Shown in pieces: positions 25,679-37,000 of a DNA stretch of 64,000 nucleotides. The notes beneath the pieces are model-generated. The model was given only the letters and a program-made list of their open reading frames with translations, was not told where the DNA came from and made no database searches. Every line of letters starts with the position of its first letter. Positions within the stretch are counted from its first letter, which is position 1. The position numbers and the translations under genes were made by a program. The DNA lies in NCBI GenBank assembly GCA_964036275.1, contig CAXIWQ010000177.1, forward strand, positions 124,001 to 188,000, in the 5' to 3' direction. This DNA is from Litoditis marina (taxonomy: Eukaryota > Nematoda > Chromadorea > Rhabditida > Rhabditidae).

Positions 25679-26653
25679 ATGCCATCACCTCGTCCAAAAA
25701 TGGTACCATCTCGAACCCATTTTTCCACCATTTTGAGTGAAATCAAAACACTCAACTCCAAACTCGACAGTCTGACCCAATCTCTGCCCACCATTATTCA
25801 ATCTGAACTCCACCGTTTCCATGATCGTCGATGTCTCACTATTTATGGCCTACCAGAGGATTCTTCAACAAAGAAAAAGGTGAATGCAATTTTCAATTTG
25901 GTGTCCGTTTCTCCATCCAATATCTGTATTCTACACCGTTTGGGTAAACCTCGTCAAGATGGTTTACCTCGCCCACTCAAAGTTTCGGTCAAAGATGGTA
26001 TTCCGTTTCCTCGTCTAATTGATCTTTCTACTGCTATGAAATCCGAAGATTCTATGTCAACTTTTCATGTGCGGAAGTTCCAAACCCCGGAACAGCGAAA
26101 GGCCGGATTCCTCGCCAGACAATCGAAACGAGACGCCGCCCGAGCTGAGGTCACCGACCAAACTACAATTCCCATTCCCGCTGATTCCAACCTACAAACC
26201 GAAATGGAGGTATTTGAACAACCTAGAGATATTGTTCCCGTTTCTCCAATTATTGATGTGTCTCCACTTCCTGAATTGTCCGAGTCATTTGCTTTGTTAT
26301 CTCCAACCGTAAAACCTGTTGAAACCGTTCCGGTTGAAACTCCTAACTTGGTTGCTCCTGCTGATTTGCCCGTGCCTTCTTCCTCTACAATTGATTCATC
26401 TGTACCCTCTCAGTCTGAAATTGTTTTCCCTGGTGGCTACAAACTACCTGCCGGTTTTATTGTCCCAGCTGACTTTGTGTTTAATCGGAAAATTCCGGAT
26501 ACTGTGGTTGCTTTAAATGAGATGTATGAGAATGGTGTTTCTATTAGAGATAGGTATGAATATTTCCGCTCTGTGTGTTCAACTGACCCAACCATTGCTG
26601 AAGCCATATCTCAGTCGTACTTTGATGTTTACGGTTTCCGTTACCATGTTTAA
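25679..26653 (+). CDS. LINE ORF1-like RNA-binding protein, 324 aa, intact
   Basis: By analogy with LINE ORF1 proteins it would bind element RNA as an oligomer; that role is inferred. Residues 18-39 form a clean heptad series (I18, I22, L25, L29, L32, L36, I39), a likely coiled coil. Residues 51-106 look like the RRM-type core: CLTIYGLPE at 52-60, ICILHRLGK at 82-90 and RPLKVSVKD at 98-106, the usual 'GLPE..HRLGK..RPL' pattern of many invertebrate LINE ORF1s. HVRKFQTPEQRKAG at 130-143 matches the segment that normally follows. Residues about 160-250 are a Pro/Val/Ser/Thr-rich, acidic linker, and 251-324 are a C-terminal region I do not recognise. No CCHC zinc knuckle is seen. The start is the ATG at 25,679, with A at -3; an in-frame TGA at 25,652 precedes it and the TTG at 25,670 is not a eukaryotic start. 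The frame has no break, which suggests recent arrival or selection. Confidence 0.85.
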   Translation: MPSPRPKMVPSRTHFSTILSEIKTLNSKLDSLTQSLPTIIQSELHRFHDRRCLTIYGLPEDSSTKKKVNAIFNLVSVSPSNICILHRLGKPRQDGLPRPLKVSVKDGIPFPRLIDLSTAMKSEDSMSTFHVRKFQTPEQRKAGFLARQSKRDAARAEVTDQTTIPIPADSNLQTEMEVFEQPRDIVPVSPIIDVSPLPELSESFALLSPTVKPVETVPVETPNLVAPADLPVPSSSTIDSSVPSQSEIVFPGGYKLPAGFIVPADFVFNRKIPDTVVALNEMYENGVSIRDRYEYFRSVCSTDPTIAEAISQSYFDVYGFRYHV

Positions 26654-26828
26654 CGCCACATTTCCCACTACAATAATACGACCTAGGTGCTCATAATCAA
26701 TCGTTCCATTTTAAGAATAGGTTTTTCATGTATTTTTTTTGTTAAAATCCATTCATCACGTACGTAATTTTGATTTAAGTGTTGTTGATGTCATTCTACA
26801 TGGATAATGAATTATTATTATTATTATT
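26654..26828 (+). other. 3' untranslated segment of the insertion
   Basis: This is 175 bp of AT-rich non-coding DNA between the ORF1 stop codon and the satellite. It holds a T8 run at 26,733-26,740 and ends in the (ATT)6 tract. No AATAAA polyadenylation signal is visible. In LINEs the 3' region is what the reverse transcriptase recognises, so this segment together with the tail would be the part shared with an autonomous partner. The stop codon runs straight into it with no remnant of an ORF2 that I can recognise. Confidence 0.6.
26811..26828 (+). repeat. (ATT)6 tail of the insertion
   Basis: Six exact ATT units end the element and abut the satellite ATATTCTGTGG. Terminal simple repeats are typical 3' ends of some LINE clades. 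Because the target is itself TTTTATATT, the last one or two bases of the tail cannot be assigned uniquely to element or target. Confidence 0.85.
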
Positions 26829-27269
26829 ATATTCTGTGGCGCACACCCACAAAAGACAAATTAACGCGGTTATTGACTCTTTGCCGTGCAGCTACAGGAA
26901 AAAGGTTATACGGCTATTAAGTATGTTGCTCCCAGCTAAAAAAAACCTAATACGACTATTTATTCTGTGGCGCACAGCCACAAAATACGAATTAACGCGG
27001 TTATCGACTCTTTGCCTTGCAGCTACAGAGAACAGTTCATACGGCTATCAAGTCTGTTGCTCCCAGCTACAAAAACCTAATACGACTATATATTCTGTGG
27101 CGCACAGCCACAAAAGACGAATTAACGCGGTTATTGACTCTTTGCCTCGCAGTTACAGATAACATTTCATACGGCTATCAAATCTGTTGCTCCCAGCTAC
27201 AAAAACCTAATACGACAATCTATTCTGTGGCGCACAGCCACAAAGACGAATTAACGCGGTTATTGACAT

Positions 27270-28050
27270 TTTGACTTGCAGCTACAAAAAAAAATCATAC
27301 GGCTATCAAGTCTGTTGCTTCCAACTACAGAAACATAATACGACAATCTATTCTGTGGCGCACAGCCACAAAACACGAAATATCGCGGTTATCGACTTGT
27401 TGGCTTGCAGCTACAGAGAAAAGTTCATACGGCTATCAAGTCTGTTGCTCCCAGCTACAAAAACCTGATACGACAATCTATTCTGTGGCGCACAGCCACA
27501 AAAGACAAATTAACGCGGTTATTACCTCTTTGCCTTGCAGCTACAGAAAAAAGTTCATACGGCTATCAAATCTGTTGCTCCCAGCTACAAAAACCTAATA
27601 CGACAATCTATTCTGTGGCGCACAGCCACAAAGACGAATTAACGCGGTTATTGACATTTTGACTTGCAGCTACAAAAAAAAATCATACGGCTATCAAGTC
27701 TGTTGCTTCCAACTACAGAAACATAATACGACAATCTATTCTGTGGCGCACAGCCACAAAACACGAAATATCGCGGTTATCGACTTGTTGGCTTGCAGCT
27801 ACAGAGAAAAGTTCATACGGCTATCAAGTCTGTTGCTCCCAGCTACAAAAACCTGATACGACAATCTATTCTGTGGCGCACAGCCACAAAAGACAAATTA
27901 ACGCGGTTATTACCTCTTTGCCTTGCAGCTACAGAAAAAAGTTCATACGGCTATCAAATCTGTTGCTCCCAGCTACAAAAACCTAATACGACAATCTATT
28001 CTGTGGCGCACAGCCACAAAATACGAATTAACGCGGTTATCGACTCTTTG
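27270..28050 (+). repeat. 388-bp trimer, two tandem copies
   Basis: Copies start near 27,271 and 27,659: ATTTTGACTTGCAG, TTGTTGGCTTGCAG and TTACCTCTTTGCC monomers in that order. In the other arm the same trimer starts near 34,925 and 35,313, preceded by a 648-bp unit from 34,277. Confidence 0.75.
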
Positions 28051-31000
28051 CCTTGCAGCTACAGAAAAAAATTCATACGGCTATCAAGTCTGTTGCTCAT
28101 GGCTACAAAAACCTAATACGACTTTATATTCTGTGGCGCACAGCCACAAAAGACAAATTAACGCGGTTATTACCTCTTTGCCTTGCAGTTACAGAGAACA
28201 TTTCATACGGCTATCAAATCTGTTGCTCCCAGCTACAAAAACCTAATACGACAATCTATTCTGTGGCGCACAGCCACAAAATACGAATTTACGCGGTTAT
28301 CGAATCTTTGGCTTGCAGCTACAGAAAAAAGTTTATATGGCTATCAAGTATGTTGCTCCCAGCTAGAAAAACCCAATACAACTATCTATTCTGTGGCACA
28401 CAGCCACAAAATACGATATAACGCGGTTATCGACTTTTTGCCTTGCAGCTACAGAGAAAAGTTCATACGGCTATCAAGTCTGTTGCTCCCAGCTACAAAA
28501 ACCTGATACGACAATCTATTCTGTGGCGCACAGCCACAACAGACAAATTAACGCGGTTATTACCTCTTTGCCTTGCAGCTACAGAAAAAAATTCATACGG
28601 CTATCAAGTCTGTTGCTCCCAGCTACGAAAACCTAATACGATTTTATATTCTGTGGCGCACACCCACAAAAGACAAATTAACGCGGTTATTGACTCTTTG
28701 CCGTGCAGCTACAGGAAAAAGGTTATACGGCTATTAAGTATGTTGCTCCCAGCTAAAAAAACCTAATACGACTATATATTCTGTGGCGCACAGCCACAAA
28801 ATACGAATTAACGCGGTTATCGACTCTTTGCCTTGCAGCTACAGAGAACAGTTCATACGGCTATCAAGTCTGTTGCTCCCAGCTACAAAAACCTAATACG
28901 ACTATATATTCTGTGGCGCACAGCCACAAAAGACGAATTAACGCGGTTATTGACTCTTCGCCTCGCAGTTACAGATAACATTTTATACGGCTATCAAATC
29001 TGTTGCTCCCAGCTACAAAAACCTAATACGACAATCTATTCTGTGGCGCACAGCCACAAAGACGAATTAACGCGGTTATTGACATTTTGACTTGCAGCTA
29101 CAAAAAAAATCATACGGCTATCAAGTCTGTTGCTTCCAACTACAGAAACATAATACGACAATCTATTCTGTGGCGCACAGCCACAAAACACGAAATATCG
29201 CGGTTATCGACTTGTTGGCTTGCAGCTACAGAGAAAAGTTCATACGGCTATCAAGTCTGTTGCTCCCAGCTACAAAAACCTGATACTACAATCTATTCTG
29301 TGGCGCACAGCCACAAAAGACAAATTAACGCGGTTATTACCTCTTTGCCTTGCAGCTACAGAAAAAAGTTCATACGGCTATCAAATCTGTTGCTCCCAGC
29401 TACAAAAACCTAATACGACAATCTATTCTGTGGCGCACAGCCACAAAATACGAATTAACGCGGTTATCGACTCTTTGCCTTGCAGCTACAGAGAACAGTT
29501 CACACGGCTATCAAATCTGTTGCTCCCAGCTACAAAAACCTAATACGACAATCTATTCTGTGGCGCACAGCCACAAAATACGAATTATCGCGGTTATCGA
29601 CTTGTTGGCTTGCAGCTACAGAGAAAAGTTCATACGGCTATCAAGTCTGTTGCTCCCAGCTACAAAAACCTGATACGACCATCTATTCTGTGGCGCACAG
29701 CCACAAAAGACAAATTAACGCGGTTATTACCTCTTTGCCTTGCAGCTACAGAAAAAAATTCATACGGCTATCAAGTCTGTTGCTCCCAGCTACGAAAACC
29801 TAATACGACTTTATATTCTGTGGCGCACAGCCACAAAAGACAAATTAACGCGGTTATTGACTCTTTGCCGTGCAGCTACAGGAAAAAGGTTATACGGCTA
29901 TCAAGTATGTTGCTCCCAGCTAAAAAAAACCTAATACGACTATCTATTCTGTGGCGCACAGCCACAAAATACGAATTAACGCGGTTATTGACTCTTTGCC
30001 TTGCAGCTACAGAGAACAGTTCATACGGCTATCAAGTCTGTTGCTCCCAGCTACAATAACCTAATACGACTATATATTCTGTGGCGCACAGCCACAAAAG
30101 ACGAATTAACGCGGTTATTGACTCTTTGCCTCGCAGTTACAGATAACATTTCATACGGCTATCAAATCTGTTGCTCCCAGCTACAAAAACTTGATACGAC
30201 AATCTATTCTGTGGCGCACAGCCACAAAACACGAAATATCGCGGTTATCGACTTGTTGGCTTGCAGCTACAGAGAAAAGTTCATACGGCTATCAAGTCTG
30301 TTGCTCCCAGCTACAAAAACCTGATACGACAATCTATTCTGTGGCGCACAGCCACAAAAGACAAATTAACGCGGTCATTACCTCTTTGCCTTGTAGCTAC
30401 AGAAAAAAGTTCATACGGCTATCAAAACTGTTGGTCCCAGCTACAAAAACCTAATACGACAATCTATTCTGTGGCGCACAGCCACAAAATACAAATTATC
30501 GCGGTTATCGACTTGTTGGCTTGCAGCTACCGAGAAAAGTTCATACGGCTATCAAGTCTGTTGCTCCCAGCTACAAAAACTTAATACGACTATATATTCT
30601 GTGGCGCACAGCCACAAAAGACGAATTAACGCGGTTATTGACTCTTTGCCTCGCAGTTACAGAGAACATTTCATACGGCTATCAAATCTATTGCTCCCAG
30701 CTACAAAAACCTAATACGACAATCTATTCTGTGGCGCACAGCCACAAAGACGAATTAACGCGGTTATTGACATTTTGACTTGCAGCTACAAAAAAAAATC
30801 ATACGGCTATCAAGTCTGTTGCTTCCAACTACAAAAACATAATACGGCTTTATATTATGTGGCGCACAGCCACAAAATACAAATTAACGCGGTTATTGAC
30901 TCTTTGCCTTGCAGTTACAGAGAACATTTCATACGGCTATCAAATCTGTTGCTCCCAGCTACAAAAACCTAATACGACTTTATATTCTGTGGCGCACAGC

Positions 31001-31093
31001 CACAAAAGACAAATTAACGCGGTTATTACCTCTTTGCCTTGCAGCTACAGAAAAAAAGTTTATACGGCTATCAAGTCTGTTGCTCCCAGCTAC

Positions 31094-34000
31094 AAAAACC
31101 CAATACAACTATCTATTCTGTGGCACACAGCCACAATATACGAATTAACGCGGTTATCGACTCTTTGCCTTGCAGCTACAGAAAAAAGTTTATACGGCTA
31201 TCAAGTCTGTTGCTCATGGCTACAAAAACCTAATACGACTTTATATTCTGTGGCGCACAGCCACAAAAGACAAATTAACGCGGTTATTACCTCTTTGCCT
31301 TGCAGCTACAGAAAAAAGTTCATACGGCTATCAAGTCTGTTGCTCCCAGCTACAAAAACCTAATACGACTTTATATTCTGTGGCGCACAGTCACAAAAGA
31401 CAAATTAACGCGGTTATTGACTCTTTGCCGTGCAGCTACAGAAAAAAGTTTATACGGCTATCAAGTATGTTGCTCCCAGCTACAAAAACCTAATACGACT
31501 ATCTATTCTGTGGCGCACAGCCACAAAATACGAATTAACGCGGTTATCGACTGTTTGTTTTGCAGCTACAGAAAAAAGTTAATACGGCTATCAAGTCGGT
31601 TGCTCCCAGCTACAGAAACCTAATACGACAATCTATTCTGTGGCGCACAGCCACAAAAACGAATTAACGCGGTTATCGACATTTTGACTTGCAGCTACAA
31701 AAAAAATCATACGGCTATCAAGTCTGTTGCTCCCAACTACAAAAACATAGTACGACTTTATATTCTGTGGCGCACAGCCACAAAATACAAATTAACGCGG
31801 TTATTGACTCTTTGCCGTGCAGCTACAGGAAAAAGGTTATACGGCTATCAAGTATGTTGCTCCCAGCTACAAAAACCTAATACGACTTTATATTCTGTGG
31901 CGCACAGCCACAAAAGACAAATTAACGCGGTTATTGACTCTTTGCCGTGCAGCTACAGGAAAAAGGTTATACGGCTATCGAGTATGTTGCTCCCAGCTAA
32001 AAAAACCTAATACGACTATATATTCTGTGGCGCACAGCCACAAAAGACGAATTAACGCGGTTATTGACTCTTTGCCTCGCAGTTACAGAGAACATTTCAT
32101 ACGGCTATCAAATCTGTTGCTCCCAGCTACAAAAACCTAATACGACAATCTATTCTGTGGCGCACAGCCACAAAGACGAATTAACGCGGTTATTGACATT
32201 TTGACTTGCAGCTACAAAAAAAAAATCATACGGCTATCAAGTCTGTTGCTTCCAACTACAGAAACATAATACGACAATCTATTCTGTGGCGCACAGCCAC
32301 AAAAGATTTTACGCGGTTATTGACTCTTTGCCGTGCAGCTACAGAAAAAAAGTTTATACGGCTATCAAGTCTGTTGCTCATGGCTACAAAAACCTAATAC
32401 GACTTTATATTCTGTGGCGCACAGTCACAAAAGACAAATTAACGCGGTTATTACCTCTTTGCCTTGCAGTTACAGAGAACATTTCATACGGCTATCAAAT
32501 CTGTTGCTCCCAGCTACAAAAACCTAATACGACAATCTATTCTGTGGCGCACAGCCACAAAATACGAATTTACGCGGTTATCGACTCTTTGGCTTGCAGC
32601 TACAGAAAAAAGTTTATATGGCTATCAAGTATGTTGCTCCCAGCTAGAAAAACCCAATACAACTATCTATTCTGTGGCACACAGCCACAAAATACGATAT
32701 AACGCGGTTATCGACTCTTTGCCTTGCAGCTACAGAGAAAAGTTCATACGGCTATCAAGTCTGTTGCTCCCAGCTACAAAAACCTGATACGACAATCTAT
32801 TCTGTGGCGCACAGCCACAACAGACAAATTAACGCGGTTATTACCTCTTTGCCTTGCAGCTACAGAAAAAAATTCATACGGCTATCAAGTCTGTTGCTCC
32901 CAGCTACGAAAACCTAATACGATTTTATATTCTGTGGCGCACACCCACAAAAGACAAATTAACGCGGTTAATGACTCTTTGCCTCGCAGTTACAGAGAAC
33001 ATTTCATACGGCTATCAAATCTGTTGCTCCCAGCTACAAAAACCTAATACGACTATCTATTCTGTGGCGCACAGCCACAAAATACGAATTAACGCGGTTA
33101 TCGACTGTTTGCTTTGCAGCTACAGAAAAAAGTTTATACGGCTATCAAGTCTGTTGCTCCCAGCTACAAAAACCTAATACGACTTTATATTCTGTGGCGC
33201 ACAGCCACAAAAGATTTTACGCGGTTATTGACTCTTTGCCGTGCAGCTACAGAAAAAAAGTTTATACGGCTATCAAGTCTGTTGCTCATGGCTACAAAAA
33301 CCTAATACGACTTTATATTCTGTGGCGCACAGCCACAAAAGACAAATTAACGCGGTTATTACCTCTTTGCCTTGCAGTTACAGAGAACATTTCATACGGC
33401 TATCAAATCTGTTGCTCCCAGCTACAAAAACCTAATACGACAATCTATTCTGTGGCGCACAGCCACCAAATACGAATTTACGCGGTTATCGACTCTTTGG
33501 CTTGCAGCTACAGAAAAAAGTTTTAATGGCTATCAAGTATGTTGCTCCCAGCTAGAAAAACCCAATACAACTATTTATTCTGTGGCACACAGCCACAAAA
33601 TACGATATAACGCGGTTATCGACTCTTTGCCTTGCAGCTACAGAGAAAAGTTCATACGGCTATCAAGTCTGTTGCTCCCAGCTACAAAAACCTGATACGA
33701 CAATCTATTCTGTGGCGCACAGCCACAACAGACAAATTAACGCGGTTATTACCTCTTTGCCTTGCAGCTACAGAAAAAAATTCATACGGCTATCAAGTCT
33801 GTTGCTCCCAGCTACGAAAACCTAATACGATTTTATATTCTGTGGCGCACACCCACAAAAGACAAATTAACGCGGTTATTGACTCTTTGCCGTGCAGCTA
33901 CAGGAAAAAGGTTATACGGCTATTAAGTATGTTGCTCCCAGCTAAAAAAAACCTAATACGACTATCTATTCTGTGGCGCACAGCCACAAAATACGAATTA

Positions 34001-37000
34001 ACGCGGTTATCGACTCTTTGCCTTGCAGCTACAGAGAACAGTTCATACGGCTATCAAGTCTGTTGCTCCCAGCTACAAAAACCTAATACGACTATATATT
34101 CTGTGGCGCACAGCCACAAAAGACGAATTAACGCGGTTATTGACTCTTTGCCTCGCAGTTACAGATAACATTTCATACGGCTATCAAATCTGTTGCTCCC
34201 AGCTACAAAAACCTAATACGACAATCTATTCTGTGGCGCACAGCCACAAAGACGAATTAACGCGGTTATTGACATTTTGACTTGCAGCTACAAAAAAAAA
34301 TCATACGGCTATCAAGTCTGTTGCTTCCAACTACAGAAACATAATACGACAATCTATTCTGTGGCGCACAGCCACAAAACACGAAATATCGCGGTTATCG
34401 ACTTGTTGGCTTGCAGCTACAGAGAAAAGTTCATACGGCTATCAAGTCTGTTGCTCCCAGCTACAAAAACCTGATACGACAATCTATTCTGTGGCGCACA
34501 GCCACAACAGACAAATTAACGCGGTTATTACCTCTTTGCCTTGCAGCTACAGAAAAAAATTCATACGGCTATCAAGTCTGTTGCTCCCAGCTACGAAAAC
34601 CTAATACGACAATCTATTCTGTGGCGCACAGCCACAAAATACGAATTAACGCGGTTATCGACTCTTTGCCTTGCAGCTACAGAGAACAGTTCATACGGCT
34701 ATCAAGTCTGTTGCTCCCAGCTACAAAAACCTAATACGACTATATATTCTGTGGCGCACAGCCACAAAAGACGAATTAACGCGGTTATTGACTCTTTGCC
34801 TCGCAGTTACAGATAACATTTCATACGGCTATCAAATCTGTTGCTCCCAGCTACAAAAACCTAATACGACAATCTATTCTGTGGCGCACAGCCACAAAGA
34901 CGAATTAACGCGGTTATTGACATTTTGACTTGCAGCTACAAAAAAAAATCATACGGCTATCAAGTCTGTTGCTTCCAACTACAGAAACATAATACGACAA
35001 TCTATTCTGTGGCGCACAGCCACAAAACACGAAATATCGCGGTTATCGACTTGTTGGCTTGCAGCTACAGAGAAAAGTTCATACGGCTATCAAGTCTGTT
35101 GCTCCCAGCTACAAAAACCTGATACGACAATCTATTCTGTGGCGCACAGCCACAAAAGACAAATTAACGCGGTTATTACCTCTTTGCCTTGCAGCTACAG
35201 AAAAAAGTTCATACGGCTATCAAATCTGTTGCTCCCAGCTACAAAAACCTAATACGACAATCTATTCTGTGGCGCACAGCCACAAAGACGAATTAACGCG
35301 GTTATTGACATTTTGACTTGCAGCTACAAAAAAAAATCATACGGCTATCAAGTCTGTTGCTTCCAACTACAGAAACATAATACGACAATCTATTCTGTGG
35401 CGCACAGCCACAAAACACGAAATATCGCGGTTATCGACTTGTTGGCTTGCAGCTACAGAGAAAAGTTCATACGGCTATCAAGTCTGTTGCTCCCAGCTAC
35501 AAAAACCTGATACGACAATCTATTCTGTGGCGCACAGCCACAAAAGACAAATTAACGCGGTTATTACCTCTTTGCCTTGCAGCTACAGAAAAAAGTTCAT
35601 ACGGCTATCAAATCTGTTGCTCCCAGCTACAAAAACCTAATACGACAATCTATTCTGTGGCGCACAGCCACAAAATACGAATTAACGCGGTTATCGACTC
35701 TTTGCCTTGCAGCTACAGAAAAAAATTCATACGGCTATCAAGTCTGTTGCTCATGGCTACAAAAACCTAATACGACTTTATATTCTGTGGCGCACAGCCA
35801 CAAAAGACAAATTAACGCGGTTATTACCTCTTTGCCTTGCAGTTACAGAGAACATTTCATACGGCTATCAAATCTGTTGCTCCCAGCTACAAAAACCTAA
35901 TACGACAATCTATTCTGTGGCGCACAGCCACAAAATACGAATTTACGCGGTTATCGACTCTTTGGCTTGCAGCTACAGAAAAAAGTTTATATGGCTATCA
36001 AGTATGTTGCTCCCAGCTAGAAAAACCCAATACAACTATCTATTCTGTGGCACACAGCCACAAAATACGATATAACGCGGTTATCGACTTTTTGCCTTGC
36101 AGCTACAGAGAAAAGTTCATACGGCTATCAAGTCTGTTGCTCCCAGCTACAAAAACCTGATACGACAATCTATTCTGTGGCGCACAGCCACAACAGACAA
36201 ATTAACGCGGTTATTACCTCTTTGCCTTGCAGCTACAGAAAAAAATTCATACGGCTATCAAGTCTGTTGCTCCCAGCTACGAAAACCTAATACGATTTTA
36301 TATTCTGTGGCGCACACCCACAAAAGACAAATTAACGCGGTTATTGACTCTTTGCCGTGCAGCTACAGGAAAAAGGTTATACGGCTATTAAGTATGTTGC
36401 TCCCAGCTAAAAAAACCTAATACGACTATCTATTCTGTGGCGCACAGCCACAAAATACGAATTAACGCGGTTATCGACTCTTTGCCTTGCAGCTACAGAG
36501 AACAGTTCATACGGCTATCAAGTCTGTTGCTCCCAGCTACAAAAACCTAATACGACTATATATTCTGTGGCGCACAGCCACAAAAGACGAATTAACGCGG
36601 TTATTGACTCTTCGCCTCGCAGTTACAGATAACATTTTATACGGCTATCAAATCTGTTGCTCCCAGCTACAAAAACCTAATACGACAATCTATTCTGTGG
36701 CGCACAGCCACAAAGACGAATTAACGCGGTTATTGACATTTTGACTTGCAGCTACAAAAAAAAATCATACGGCTATCAAGTCTGTTGCTTCCAACTACAG
36801 AAACATAATACGACAATCTATTCTGTGGCGCACAGCCACAAAACACGAAATATCGCGGTTATCGACTTGTTGGCTTGCAGCTACAGAGAAAAGTTCATAC
36901 GGCTATCAAGTCTGTTGCTCCCAGCTACAAAAACCTGATACGACAATCTATTCTGTGGCGCACAGCCACAAAAGACAAATTAACGCGGTTATTACCTCTT

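Larger units (their letters stand above)
25622..26828 (+). mobile_element. ORF1-only non-LTR retrotransposon-like insertion (HAL1-like)
   Basis: This 1,207-bp block is the only non-satellite DNA in the window. Its limits come from comparison with the intact paralogous monomer at about 33,829-33,840: the left flank matches to 25,621 and the right flank matches from 26,827, leaving a shared TT. The element has a 57-bp leader, a 975-bp ORF and a 175-bp 3' segment ending in (ATT)6. A short simple-repeat tail with little or no target duplication is known from several LINE clades, including CR1-like and I-like elements. No endonuclease or reverse transcriptase is encoded and no terminal inverted or long terminal repeats are visible. 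It could be an internally deleted LINE that kept ORF1, or a non-autonomous family of its own. Movement would need enzymes supplied from elsewhere. Confidence 0.8.
22877..31094 (+). repeat. Large tandem duplication, copy 1 (carries the insertion)
   Basis: This 8.2-kb unit is about 7.0 kb of satellite plus the 1,207-bp insertion. Its monomer order matches 31,094-38,750. The offset is 8,213-8,214 bp left of the insertion and 7,006 bp right of it, a difference of exactly 1,207. The offset becomes 7,654-7,655 bp after copy 2 gains five monomers. Confidence 0.85.

Noticed and set aside
26668..26682. Satellite fragment captured in the element's 3' segment (CTACAATAATACGAC)
   Set aside because: It resembles CTACAAAAACCTAATACGAC of the monomer, but the exact shared run is only about nine bases, which chance can explain.
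26733..26740. T8 run as an RNA polymerase III terminator
   Set aside because: No pol III promoter boxes were seen upstream, and the T-run lies inside an AT-rich 3' segment.
25622..26828. DNA transposon, LTR element or Helitron
   Set aside because: No terminal inverted repeats, long terminal repeats or CTRR-type end, and no transposase, integrase or Rep domain; the ORF1 pattern and ATT tail fit a LINE better.
26829..26836. ATTCTGTG next to the insertion as a CR1 3' octamer repeat
   Set aside because: It resembles the ATTCTRTG octamer of vertebrate CR1 tails, but the same bases occur in nearly every monomer without an insertion, so they belong to the target.
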